DNA of 35,708 bases, taken from an uncultured Acidimicrobiales bacterium. Lineage in GTDB: Bacteria > Actinomycetota > Acidimicrobiia > Acidimicrobiales > Poriferisodalaceae. Positions 23,534-30,541 of the stretch are shown in pieces (position 1 is the first letter of the stretch; each line of letters starts with the position of its first letter). The notes beneath the pieces were generated by a model. The model saw nothing but the letters and a program-made list of their open reading frames with translations, had not been told where the DNA came from and ran no database searches. The stretch spans positions 1 to 35,708 of the forward strand of contig CAJQGN010000042.1 of the NCBI GenBank assembly GCA_905477545.1, in the 5' to 3' direction. The position numbers and the translations under genes were made by a program.

Positions 23534-24571
23534 ATGTTGAGCTACCATAATGACCGCACCAAATTCAAAACCTCGGATGCGCTCAACATTAAAAAAAAAC
23601 TTATTACAGTTCTTTTATCTGCCTTCCTTGCCGTTTTTGTCACAACTCATGGGCATGCAAACGACGGCGGCTTATCTCAAAAAGACAGCCACGCACTAGT
23701 TGTTACAACGACCGATCCGAAGCCCAAACAAGCCGAACTGCGTTCAAGTCTCATCTCTTGGCTAAGTCTGCAAACGGAAAATGAGGCCTCTGAAATAGAG
23801 GAGAAACTGACACTCAATCGTAGCCTCGAAAAAAAGCTTTGCCCCGGCACTCTTGTTTTCTCATACGTTGAATCAAACAAACGCTTGATCCTTGCAAACT
23901 GCGAGAACCACTGGCGACGTTTTATAAAACAACCCTCTTGGCTGCAGATCAAAACGAATAAACCCGAGAAAGTAGATGTCGCCGCCCGTGAACTCAGTCA
24001 GGTTTTTTTGCTCAAAAGAAACATCAGCAAAGGAATGTCTATTACTCAGGAAGATCTGCAATCAGATCGTTTGGAACTCCCCGACTTTACGTCTTTCGAC
24101 TTGGTGACAGCTAAGGGAAGCCCTATGATCGCTTCAAGAGACCTAACAAAAGGACAACCCCTTGCTTCGAATGACGTACTCACAGGGGTAAGAGTCGTCG
24201 TTGCAAAAGCCCCTATACCCTCGGGATCAAGTATCACGGAAAAATTGGTCGCATTAGAGTACCGCTATGACGACGTCCCGAAGGATGCCGTCAAAGGAGA
24301 AAAAAGTTGGTCTTATATGGAAACTAATAGAAGGCTGCTAGTCGGAGAAATCATCAGAGAGCGACACCTGCGAAAAGCAAAACTGGTACGACGTAAAGAT
24401 CCTGTTACTTTGATCCACAAAAGTCCCGCACTACAGATAATCACAACCGGCACGGCCCTGCAGGATGGATATTACGGTCAATCTGTAAAGGTGCTCAACA
24501 CGGAGAGCGGCAAAAACGTTATGGGAGTCGTCACGGGTCGTGGAAAAGTCGTTATTGACTCCGAAAGATAA
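23534..24571 (+). CDS. flgA: P-ring assembly chaperone FlgA with two SAF-like modules
   Basis: 345 residues from ATG 23534 (TGAGG at 23518-23522 upstream); a TTG at 23516 would add six. A hydrophobic signal segment (about 22-42) ends at GHA, so it is periplasmic. An N-terminal domain with two cysteines (103, 123) is followed by the FlgA SAF module at about 155-218 (LLKRNISKGMSITQEDL, PMIASRDLTKGQPLASNDV). A second SAF-like module follows at about 219-285 (VVVAKAPIPSGSSITEKLV, NRRLLVGEIIRERHLRKA). The usual C-terminal beta domain ends the protein (GYYGQSVKVLN, MGVVTGRGKV). Salmonella FlgA has one SAF and about 219 residues. FlgA chaperones FlgI for P-ring assembly. It is divergent from flgB. 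Confidence 0.88.
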   Translation: MLSYHNDRTKFKTSDALNIKKKLITVLLSAFLAVFVTTHGHANDGGLSQKDSHALVVTTTDPKPKQAELRSSLISWLSLQTENEASEIEEKLTLNRSLEKKLCPGTLVFSYVESNKRLILANCENHWRRFIKQPSWLQIKTNKPEKVDVAARELSQVFLLKRNISKGMSITQEDLQSDRLELPDFTSFDLVTAKGSPMIASRDLTKGQPLASNDVLTGVRVVVAKAPIPSGSSITEKLVALEYRYDDVPKDAVKGEKSWSYMETNRRLLVGEIIRERHLRKAKLVRRKDPVTLIHKSPALQIITTGTALQDGYYGQSVKVLNTESGKNVMGVVTGRGKVVIDSER

Positions 24572-24596
24572 TGGCAATGACTCAAAGTTATCTTTC
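24563..24596. terminator. Possible bidirectional terminator after flgA
   Basis: GAAAGATAA (24563-24571, including the flgA stop) and TTATCTTTC (24588-24596) form a perfect 9-base inverted repeat with a 16-base loop, between the convergent ends of flgA and the FnIII-like gene. A short T tract follows at about 24603-24607. The stem is AT-rich, so termination strength is doubtful. Confidence 0.35.
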
Positions 24597-24610
24597 CTAA
24601 AATTTTTATT

Positions 24611-25540
24611 CTATTCGATTCGAACTTTCCTTACGTTCGAACCTTTGCTCCGCGTCTCTCCCGAAACCGTAAAAACCCTATACCAATAATCACCCACGCC
24701 TAAATCTTGATCTTCATATTGTAGGTTCGTTATCAACGCTATGCTCGCATACTCACCATCTAAGCTATTCTTCCGAAAAATTTCGAACTGTGCATCGCCC
24801 GATCCGGAGTATTCCCACGACAAGCTAACGCTATTTAGGCTTGTTTCTGTTCGTAAAAACGCGGGAACAGCCAAGACTCCTTCACGACTGAGTTCAATAA
24901 CATTAAACAACCCAAACTTATTGCCCGCGGCATTTTCGATACTGGTGTCGAGTGGTCCAATTGCTAGGCTCCATTCGTTACGGTTATATCTCTTGACGCT
25001 CATCATCACGTGCAAACGACATGCATCTTCGAAGCAACCGCTGCTTGAACCATAGGTAAGAGTATTTTCTGGCCCTAAGCAGACTAGAATCTCCCCACCG
25101 GACAATTCACACAACCAGCTGACAGGGTCGTTAGGTACCAGATAACCAAAGGCAGGATTAAACAAAAAATTATAATTGTCGCTACGTATAGAAACCCTGT
25201 TGGCAGAAACCTCCTCTATGACCCAGGAATCAGAGCGGTTTTGTGAAAACCTTTCATCACGTTCTAAACCCTCCAGTACCACATTGCCATCACACAACCC
25301 TTGGCCCTGAATAGATGCCGAACCACCCAGACAAACCGACTGCTCGGCTTGCCAACCACCTACAAGCTCAGAAATTATAGACTTTGAGGCATTACTAGCG
25401 GCCTCTTCAAAACGCTCCGCCAAAAAATCAGCAGCAATTGTGTCTCCCGGAGAAATTGTCGCTGACGACTCTGCAGCAAAATTACTGTTCATAAAAAATA
25501 TCGAGCATGAAACAAGCAAAAGGCATTGAATGTACTTCAT
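24611..25540 (-). CDS. Secreted protein with C-terminal fibronectin type III-like domain
   Basis: About 309 residues from ATG 25540, which begins a proper signal peptide (KYIQCLLLVSCSIFFMNSNF, cut near AA-ES). An upstream in-frame start at 25630 is unlikely because it would overlap the preceding gene and push the signal sequence inside. The middle is rich in paired cysteines (QSVCLGG, GLCDG, SWLCELSGGEILVC, SGCFEDACRLHV). The last 85 residues look like an FnIII module (VSLSWEYSGSGDAQFEIFRK, DYWYRVFTVSG). I do not recognise the N-terminal part. It lies 34 bases after the cadherin-like lipoprotein gene, probably in one transcript. The pair interrupts the usual flgA-flgM order. Confidence 0.75.
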   Translation of the reverse strand: MKYIQCLLLVSCSIFFMNSNFAAESSATISPGDTIAADFLAERFEEAASNASKSIISELVGGWQAEQSVCLGGSASIQGQGLCDGNVVLEGLERDERFSQNRSDSWVIEEVSANRVSIRSDNYNFLFNPAFGYLVPNDPVSWLCELSGGEILVCLGPENTLTYGSSSGCFEDACRLHVMMSVKRYNRNEWSLAIGPLDTSIENAAGNKFGLFNVIELSREGVLAVPAFLRTETSLNSVSLSWEYSGSGDAQFEIFRKNSLDGEYASIALITNLQYEDQDLGVGDYWYRVFTVSGETRSKGSNVRKVRIE

Positions 25541-25574
25541 GTTATCTCGCGATTTGATATTGCAGCATTCGGTT

Positions 25575-26033
25575 TTATTCCAGAACATCTCTTTCAAACT
25601 CCGCCTCATCAAAGACCACCTCGTCAACATTAAATATTTGTAACTCCAGCGCTCTTGTAGCTGATAAGTCTCCGTCCGATGCAGTGATGTCGAGCAAGTA
25701 AATATTATTTTTATCTAAATCAGTAGGATTTTCGAAGTCAGGTGCAAATTTAAAAAACAAAGTCGTTTGCCTCAACGCAAAGGATGAAGCGTCATCTCCA
25801 CTCAATTCAATACTTATATCATCGTTATCAGGGTCTGAAGCTTGAACTTCTCCTATAACACTCTTGTTTTCAGGGAATGTATCCGCAACATCTAAGGTTA
25901 AGCTCGGACTCCGATTCTCAGATTCGAGATTTGGCTGCGGTTCATCGCTGCCACCACCCCCTCCACAGCTGACAAGCAGATTTAACGAGACCAGAAGTAA
26001 GAGGTTGTATAAATATGGGCAAGAAACTTGCAT
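25575..26033 (-). CDS. Lipoprotein with one cadherin-like repeat
   Basis: 152 residues. Signal peptide with lipobox LLVSC followed by GGGGG, typical of exported surface lipoproteins. The body is a single cadherin-type unit: FPENKSVIGEVQASDPDNDD, ISIELSGDDASSFAL, then NIYLLDITASDGD and a closing strand. The D-x-D and DPDNDD stretches suggest calcium binding, as in the family. The protein ends soon after this unit in an acidic tail, short for such proteins. It is upstream of the FnIII-like gene and divergent from flgM. The two may form a secreted pair; role unknown. Confidence 0.78.
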   Translation of the reverse strand: MQVSCPYLYNLLLLVSLNLLVSCGGGGGSDEPQPNLESENRSPSLTLDVADTFPENKSVIGEVQASDPDNDDISIELSGDDASSFALRQTTLFFKFAPDFENPTDLDKNNIYLLDITASDGDLSATRALELQIFNVDEVVFDEAEFERDVLE

Positions 26034-26057
26034 ACTGTACAGCCTATAATATTTTTC

Positions 26058-26085
26058 CTAAAGTATTTAACTAATTGACCGATTT
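26058..26085 (+). promoter_or_regulatory. Sigma-28 promoter for flgM-flgN
   Basis: CTAAAG at 26058-26063 with TAAA at 26059-26062, a 15-base spacer, then ACCGATTT at 26078-26085; close to TAAA-N15-GCCGATAA with CCGAT intact. The predicted start near 26092 gives a leader of about 30 bases before the flgM ATG. FliA-dependent flgM transcription is the known feedback arrangement in Salmonella and Vibrio. Confidence 0.65.
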
Positions 26086-26122
26086 ATACGTTGGAAAAGA
26101 AAATTATTTCTCATGGTGACTT

Positions 26123-26416
26123 ATGGTAGACGAAATCAGTAGCGTCGGCTCTAAAAGAGCACAACAAATAAACCAAGCTCCAACTCCCAACGAGAGTGCT
26201 CGAGAGGGTAATAGCGCTGTAAGAGCAGAGACCGCACCAGCACCATCTCCTTCTGTCGAAGTGGAACTCAGCGAAAGCATAAAACGATCTGAGGAGCGCG
26301 CGCAATTCGACGAAGCCAGAGTCAAAGAGCTGAAAAGTCAAATTGAGCAAGGAACTTACCCAATAGACACTCAAAAATTAGCAGAAAAGTTCTCTGATTT
26401 AGAGCAACTCCTGTAA
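26123..26416 (+). CDS. flgM: Anti-sigma-28 factor FlgM
   Basis: 97 residues, typical length. The first half is disordered-looking and Pro/Ser/Ala-rich. The C-terminal sigma-binding helices follow from about 47: VELSESIKRSEERAQFDEAR, VKELKSQIEQGTYPIDTQKL and AEKFSDLEQLL, where the G-x-Y-x-I/V-D pattern is diagnostic. FlgM binds FliA until it is exported after hook completion. The cognate fliA is at 34427-35179. A sigma-28 promoter precedes it. The ribosome site is weak. Confidence 0.95.
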   Translation: MVDEISSVGSKRAQQINQAPTPNESAREGNSAVRAETAPAPSPSVEVELSESIKRSEERAQFDEARVKELKSQIEQGTYPIDTQKLAEKFSDLEQLL

Positions 26417-26432
26417 CACACGATCGCGCGAA

Positions 26433-26789
26433 GTGGAAGAATTAAACCTCGCCTCTACCACCTCCTCTGCGCTCAGCCGCCTGCTAAACGAAGAATTCAC
26501 AGCGCTAGAAGCCAAAGACTTCGAAAAAGTTGAGCAAATCCAGGAAGAAAAACTCTCTTTGATGCAAAAGCTTCAATCGTTTTGGGACGCGTTAAAAAAA
26601 TCAGAAACCACCGACGCGCAGCTACTAGATGAACTCACGCAAAAGCTAGAGATCTGCAAAGAGCAGCATCTGAGAAATTCCTTGTTACTAAACAAACAAA
26701 TGGAAATTACTCGCAATCTCCTTGGTGCAATAACCAAAAAAAATAATGCGAATGCTTCGGTGTACGACAAGCTCGGAAAAATGACTTAA
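26433..26789 (+). CDS. flgN: FlgN-like chaperone for FlgK and FlgL
   Basis: 118 residues, helical coiled-coil throughout (ALSRLLNEEFTALEAKDFEK, VEQIQEEKLSLMQKLQSFWD), with N/K-rich C-terminus. Sequence in this family is poorly conserved; the length, pattern and position 16 bases after flgM identify it. FlgN delivers the junction proteins FlgK and FlgL to the export gate. The start is GTG 26433. Its stop codon interlocks with the stop of the convergent FlhB-like gene (26786-26789). Confidence 0.88.
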   Translation: MEELNLASTTSSALSRLLNEEFTALEAKDFEKVEQIQEEKLSLMQKLQSFWDALKKSETTDAQLLDELTQKLEICKEQHLRNSLLLNKQMEITRNLLGAITKKNNANASVYDKLGKMT

Positions 26790-27073
26790 GCATTATCGAC
26801 ATCATCATCCCAAGGGGTCTTCCCCTGAAGACGATAAACCCACGCTAAGACTATCGCCACAGAACGAAACAAACTTTCCGGTATTTCTTGATTCATCTCA
26901 AGCCGCGATAGTGTCTCAGCCAAGAGCTGGTCTTCGGTAACAGGAACTCCAGATTTACTGGCTATATCTACAATGGAGCTGGCTAAATCATCTCGACCTT
27001 TTGCGATTAATTTAGGCGCACGAATCTTGTCATAAAGTAAGGCAACCGCAACCTTCTCTTTATCTTCAAGCAT
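26786..27073 (-). CDS. FlhB C-terminal-domain-like protein (FhlB/EscU type)
   Basis: 95 residues matching the cytoplasmic, post-cleavage part of FlhB/YscU proteins: VAVALLYDKIRAPKLIAKGR, then a GVPVTEDQLLAETLSRLEMN block and EIPESLFRSVAIVLAWVYRL. No membrane helices and no NPTH autocleavage motif. In other bacteria such FhlB proteins can substitute for the FlhB C-terminus in substrate-class switching. The start (ATG 27073) overlaps the FliK-like gene by 8 bases, and these two are a recurrent pair. Full-length flhB is not in the window. Confidence 0.9.
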   Translation of the reverse strand: MLEDKEKVAVALLYDKIRAPKLIAKGRDDLASSIVDIASKSGVPVTEDQLLAETLSRLEMNQEIPESLFRSVAIVLAWVYRLQGKTPWDDDVDNA

Positions 27074-28154
27074 CTCCTAAAAGCCTCTTACCACCTTGAA
27101 ATAAACTATCACGATCATATTGATTAGGCCTTTCCAGCGAGTCTTTCCGGAAAATTTTTAGCTCTCCCATTTGAATTCCATTTTTACGCAATTCACTCTC
27201 AAGCCAAGCGCTGTGAATATTTGCGTCATCCAACAATTCATCGGTAGGCATCGCAAGGTAAAAATTGGCAACATTGTCCCGATCGAAGACTGTCGATACT
27301 TCGATTGTTTCGTTCTCAGCAACCCTTATTTTTATGACCACTTTCCATGCGTAGTCTTGCTCCGAATCTTCATCCTCACTTTCTCCCGGCTCTCCACCAT
27401 ATAACCGGATATCGATTGGCCAGTCGCCTGAGATGGGCAAAAGCCAATGATATTGCGTATTTCTATTAAGCTGCGATGCAAGAGACTCAATTTGACCTGA
27501 CTCTATATCTTCTATGGCCGAAGCAATAAAAAGCATCTCAGCTCTATCAAGCCGGCCACCTCTCAATAGTCTGAGTAAAAGCTCCTTCAAATTTGGTTGA
27601 GGGGCTCCATCCCGAACGGCTTGCTCATGGAACAAGCCACTAAGGCGCAGACTTCGTTCAATTTGTTCATGATTAAAACGCTTAAACCAATCCTGTCCCA
27701 GCGTAAAATTTGAAAGCTGACGGGCGCCTTCTCTGGTCGCATCTGCTTTAGAGCCTAAATTCAGAAACTCCCACAATTTTTCGAACCTTGGAGCTACCGA
27801 GATAAGACGAGCTAAGCGGGAGTCATCTATCTGGAATCCCGCTTTTGGTGGGGCGGCCTTTCTGCCAAATAAAACAGACAATAGCCCACCTGCTATTGAA
27901 TCTAGCCGGACCTGTACATGGCCCCCAGCGGGGTTCGGAACGTAGTTAGGCAGCTTGATCAGAATATTTTTACCCAACAACAAAGCATTGCCATCAGGCC
28001 TGTTTTCAATAACAGCATTTACCACCTGCCCCTCTCGTAACCCCAAGCTTCTTGCATCAGGCGGATTAAGGCGTAAAGAATAGACGCTTCGCGAAGGTTC
28101 AACACTATCCGAGATAGATTTTACTGGTTGGGCGACAACATCAGTGATTATCAA
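27066..28154 (-). CDS. FliK-like hook-length control protein
   Basis: 362 residues. The N-terminal half has a beta-rich LGLREGQVVNAVIENRPDGN domain; a helical centre (LKELLLRLLRGGRLDRAEML) follows. The C-terminal part (about 235-345) resembles the Flg_hook domain of FliK: YHWLLPISGDWPIDIRLYGG, YAWKVVIKIRV, then a helix LLDDANIHSAWLESELRKNG and QMGELKIF. FliK measures the hook and triggers FlhB switching; here the neighbour is an FlhB-C-like protein, supporting the call. It starts with TTG 28154 (AGG eight bases upstream); no ATG is nearby. A second, standard FliK probably exists elsewhere, as is common. Confidence 0.75.
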   Translation of the reverse strand: MIITDVVAQPVKSISDSVEPSRSVYSLRLNPPDARSLGLREGQVVNAVIENRPDGNALLLGKNILIKLPNYVPNPAGGHVQVRLDSIAGGLLSVLFGRKAAPPKAGFQIDDSRLARLISVAPRFEKLWEFLNLGSKADATREGARQLSNFTLGQDWFKRFNHEQIERSLRLSGLFHEQAVRDGAPQPNLKELLLRLLRGGRLDRAEMLFIASAIEDIESGQIESLASQLNRNTQYHWLLPISGDWPIDIRLYGGEPGESEDEDSEQDYAWKVVIKIRVAENETIEVSTVFDRDNVANFYLAMPTDELLDDANIHSAWLESELRKNGIQMGELKIFRKDSLERPNQYDRDSLFQGGKRLLGDA

Positions 28155-28162
28155 GATTTTAC

Positions 28163-28717
28163 CTAAGGATAAGTTATCCAGCCTTTATAGGGATCGCTAT
28201 CCGAGGCAGGATCCACGCTGTCTGGTGTCTCTTTAAAGATCATTCGATGAAAATCTTCGATTCGAGGAAACTTTATTTTTTTGCCCGCCAACATCCAGCT
28301 AGGATTACCGCGGACAAATGCCGATGGATTCACTTTCACAATAGCATTGAGGATAAAATCGGGGTGGATTTCCGTGCCCTTTACCGCCTCGTGGACGATG
28401 TCAGAGAGCGTATCTCCTTCTCTAACAACGTAGACCCCTTCCTCCCAACCACCTTTTTCACGTTCAACTTCACTCGATGAACGAACCAAGCGAGACAAAA
28501 GATTTCTTAGAGCCAACTCCAACTCTTCCGACTCAAAAGCACCATTTGTGCCAGATTGCTCTGCGAGACCCGAGTCTTTGATTATCTCCGCCGAAACATT
28601 CTGAGAACCATTCTCACTATTACCATCTGCGACCGCGCCAGTGTTGAACTCTGACTCTGGCAACGTACTACAACCGCCCACAATAAGAGCCGTTCCTAGA
28701 ATGATTAACTTATTCAT
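28163..28717 (-). CDS. LysM-domain lipoprotein
   Basis: 184 residues. Lipobox VGGC with cysteine at 16, then a polar linker. A LysM domain occupies about 95-165 (VYVVREGDTLSDIVHEAVKG, AIVKVNPSAFVRGNPSWMLA, GKKIKFPRI); the second segment is like the FimV-type LysM. LysM binds peptidoglycan, so the protein should link membrane and wall. Its start overlaps the flgT stop (ATGA). In Vibrio this neighbourhood holds flgO; there is no sequence resemblance to FlgO that I can see, so it may take that place functionally (inference). Confidence 0.83.
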   Translation of the reverse strand: MNKLIILGTALIVGGCSTLPESEFNTGAVADGNSENGSQNVSAEIIKDSGLAEQSGTNGAFESEELELALRNLLSRLVRSSSEVEREKGGWEEGVYVVREGDTLSDIVHEAVKGTEIHPDFILNAIVKVNPSAFVRGNPSWMLAGKKIKFPRIEDFHRMIFKETPDSVDPASDSDPYKGWITYP

Positions 28718-29847
28718 ATTAATTCCAACAAAGGTCTAGCAAAGTATTCAGCGCCATCACCTAAATCAACGCTACCTTCTTCAATTTCAAGCACCGATCG
28801 TAACGCACTTATTTCGCTTATTCGTGCGATCGCTATCCGATTTACTCCTGAGAGTAAGCCTCTCTTCTTAAAGTACTTTGATCTCGGCATGATCAGAAGT
28901 TGATCTCCCTCACTCAGACCTGCATCAGCACCTGCTTCAAGTATCAGCGCTCCTTTAGATGCTACTACAGAATTAGAGTGTGTTATCACGCAGTGTGCTG
29001 TAGACAGGAAATCACTTACGTCTCCTGTTACTTTTTGCAGAAATTTATTGGTATCAGCGCTTTGTGCAACACCCTTTATAGATTTTATATCCGTATCTGA
29101 TAGGTCGTAGTGAGTATCTGACCGTTTTCTGATGACCTCCCCGTCAACAATCATCAAACTGACTTTTATAGATTGTGCCGCTGACACCTTTTTAAATAAA
29201 CGTCTCGGATTAACTTCATTCCACCAGGTCCCGGCCCCTTCAGTCGATTCACTGTATTCCACCATATAAAGCAATTTATGTTTGGAATCTTCAAAATGGC
29301 TGCCTCGAATCAAATTCTCGTAACGGCTGTGGTCGTCAAAAAATGGCGATAACGCGATGTTTTCTTGCGCTAACAGCAAGTCCGCAACAAAATGATCAAC
29401 GAATCCTATGAGGTTATTTTGATCTGAGCCAATGCCTATGTGCTTATAATTATTTTTTAAACTTACGCTTGATAATGAGATACGCGGTTTTTCTCCGAGA
29501 TTACTCTCGCAACTTTCCGTTTGCCTCTGTCCAGTCCTATTCTTTATCTTGCTATCTCCATTGTTACCTCGTTGAGCGCTTGCTTTTTCGACTCGCGCGC
29601 TTCCATCGGGGAATAGCTGGATATCTAGCTCTTCGAATTGCATTGAAGAGATAAAGAAGAGATCTTCGTCTTGGACTACAGAATTACGGAGATGGTTTAT
29701 AGAGTGCAGGTACCCTCTTTCAGAAATACCGAGTTGCGTGACCTCTCGTTTGACATTTTTTAACCAACTTTCTAACTCTTGAGCCCACAAAGAAGCCGGA
29801 AAGATGAAGGTCAATATTAGAACTAAATTGAAAAGAGCGATCTTCAT
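28714..29847 (-). CDS. flgT: FlgT-like flagellar H-ring protein
   Basis: 377 residues with a signal peptide cut after LWA. The C-terminal 80 residues resemble the FlgT C-terminal domain: GALILEAGADAGLSEGDQLL, then RIAIARISEISALRSVLEIE. The middle domain around 125-250 is consistent with the anticodon-like periplasmic domains of FlgT. FlgT forms the H ring around the P/L rings and is needed to recruit MotX/MotY in Vibrio. Neighbours flgP and the stator type support this. The N-terminal domain is divergent, so the assignment is strong by context, moderate by sequence. Confidence 0.8.
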   Translation of the reverse strand: MKIALFNLVLILTFIFPASLWAQELESWLKNVKREVTQLGISERGYLHSINHLRNSVVQDEDLFFISSMQFEELDIQLFPDGSARVEKASAQRGNNGDSKIKNRTGQRQTESCESNLGEKPRISLSSVSLKNNYKHIGIGSDQNNLIGFVDHFVADLLLAQENIALSPFFDDHSRYENLIRGSHFEDSKHKLLYMVEYSESTEGAGTWWNEVNPRRLFKKVSAAQSIKVSLMIVDGEVIRKRSDTHYDLSDTDIKSIKGVAQSADTNKFLQKVTGDVSDFLSTAHCVITHSNSVVASKGALILEAGADAGLSEGDQLLIMPRSKYFKKRGLLSGVNRIAIARISEISALRSVLEIEEGSVDLGDGAEYFARPLLELI

Positions 29848-29921
29848 AGTGTTTGCCGGTAAACAAATCCAAGGCGAGTTTACTTCGCAACGCTAGCCTA
29901 AACGTAGGTACGGTGGCCTTG

Positions 29922-30410
29922 TTACTCAGAACCTTGGTTTGCAGACCACGCTTCCTCCGTATCGCTCGTCATGACCAGGTGATTAATCGCATCAGAACGA
30001 CCAATCTCCAGAACTGTTTCATAGCTGTCATTTGATATCGGTTTGATGCTTAGCACCCTAGCACCAACAATAAGCCCCTCTACCCTGCTGGTAATCTCTT
30101 CATCGCTGAATTTCTGGTTACTCAGTGTGCCTCGAGACTCCAAATACTGCCCATAGATTTGTTCTGCTAGAGATTTGTAGGCTTCCAACTTAGAAGCCTT
30201 TATTGCCATTAACCGCTTCTCCTCGACACTACTACCCGGCTGGACATTGATAACAGCATAGCCAATGCCCACAAGCCGCTCGTCAAAATTTGACGATGTC
30301 GGGTACGGATAATGATTCGATACGCAGCCCGCAACGAGAAAAAGCGCTATTACAAGACAATAGCGCGTGAAGTTTTGAACGAATTTCTCATTGTACACAG
30401 CGGTACTCAC
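29922..30410 (-). CDS. flgP: FlgP / LPP20-family outer-membrane lipoprotein
   Basis: About 162 residues. Signal segment YCLVIALFLVAGC gives a lipidated cysteine. The LPP20/FlgP domain follows: VGIGYAVINVQPGSSVEEKR, LMAIKASKLEAYKSLAEQIY and a VEGLIVGARVLSIKPIS segment. FlgP forms outer-membrane-associated rings in Vibrio and Campylobacter and supports high torque. A GTG at 30425 is also in frame, but the sigma-28 promoter at 30431-30457 would start transcription at about 30424, so I prefer GTG 30410, with GAGGA (30419-30423) eight bases upstream. It heads the minus-strand group with flgT. Confidence 0.88.
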   Translation of the reverse strand: MSTAVYNEKFVQNFTRYCLVIALFLVAGCVSNHYPYPTSSNFDERLVGIGYAVINVQPGSSVEEKRLMAIKASKLEAYKSLAEQIYGQYLESRGTLSNQKFSDEEITSRVEGLIVGARVLSIKPISNDSYETVLEIGRSDAINHLVMTSDTEEAWSANQGSE

Positions 30411-30430
30411 TTTTTTGGTCCTCACGATAG

Positions 30431-30458
30431 TTATCGGCTAATTACAGATATTCTTTAG
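30431..30458 (-). promoter_or_regulatory. Near-perfect sigma-28 promoter for flgP
   Basis: On the minus strand: CTAAAG region at 30458-30453, then TAAA-N15-GCCGATAA with the -10 (30438-30431) matching all eight consensus bases and exact 15-base spacing. Initiation is expected at about 30424. It sits back to back with the flhA sigma-54 promoter, only a few bases away. Confidence 0.85.
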
Positions 30459-30461
30459 AGT

Positions 30462-30477
30462 AGGCACGGAATATGCA
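30462..30477 (+). promoter_or_regulatory. Sigma-54 promoter for the flhA operon
   Basis: AGGCACGGAATATGCA: GG at 30463-30464 and GC at 30475-30476 are ten bases apart, matching TGGCAC-N5-TTGC except for the first base and the first T of TTGC. The inferred start near 30488 gives a leader of about 54 bases. FlhA operons of polar flagellates are commonly sigma-54-dependent. Confidence 0.65.
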
Positions 30478-30541
30478 TTTCACACTTAGGTTTCTCGAAA
30501 AATAACACTCGGATATTTTTATCCATATAAATTAGTAAGTT

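Noticed and set aside
25541-25630. Upstream extension of the FnIII-like protein to 25630, or a frameshifted single gene joining it to the cadherin-like lipoprotein.
   Set aside because: The extension would bury a clean signal peptide (start 25540) and overlap the neighbour. Both proteins have their own export signals and complete ends, so two genes are simpler.
26113-26122. An earlier ATG at 26113 as the flgM start.
   Set aside because: It is out of frame with the FlgM coding sequence.
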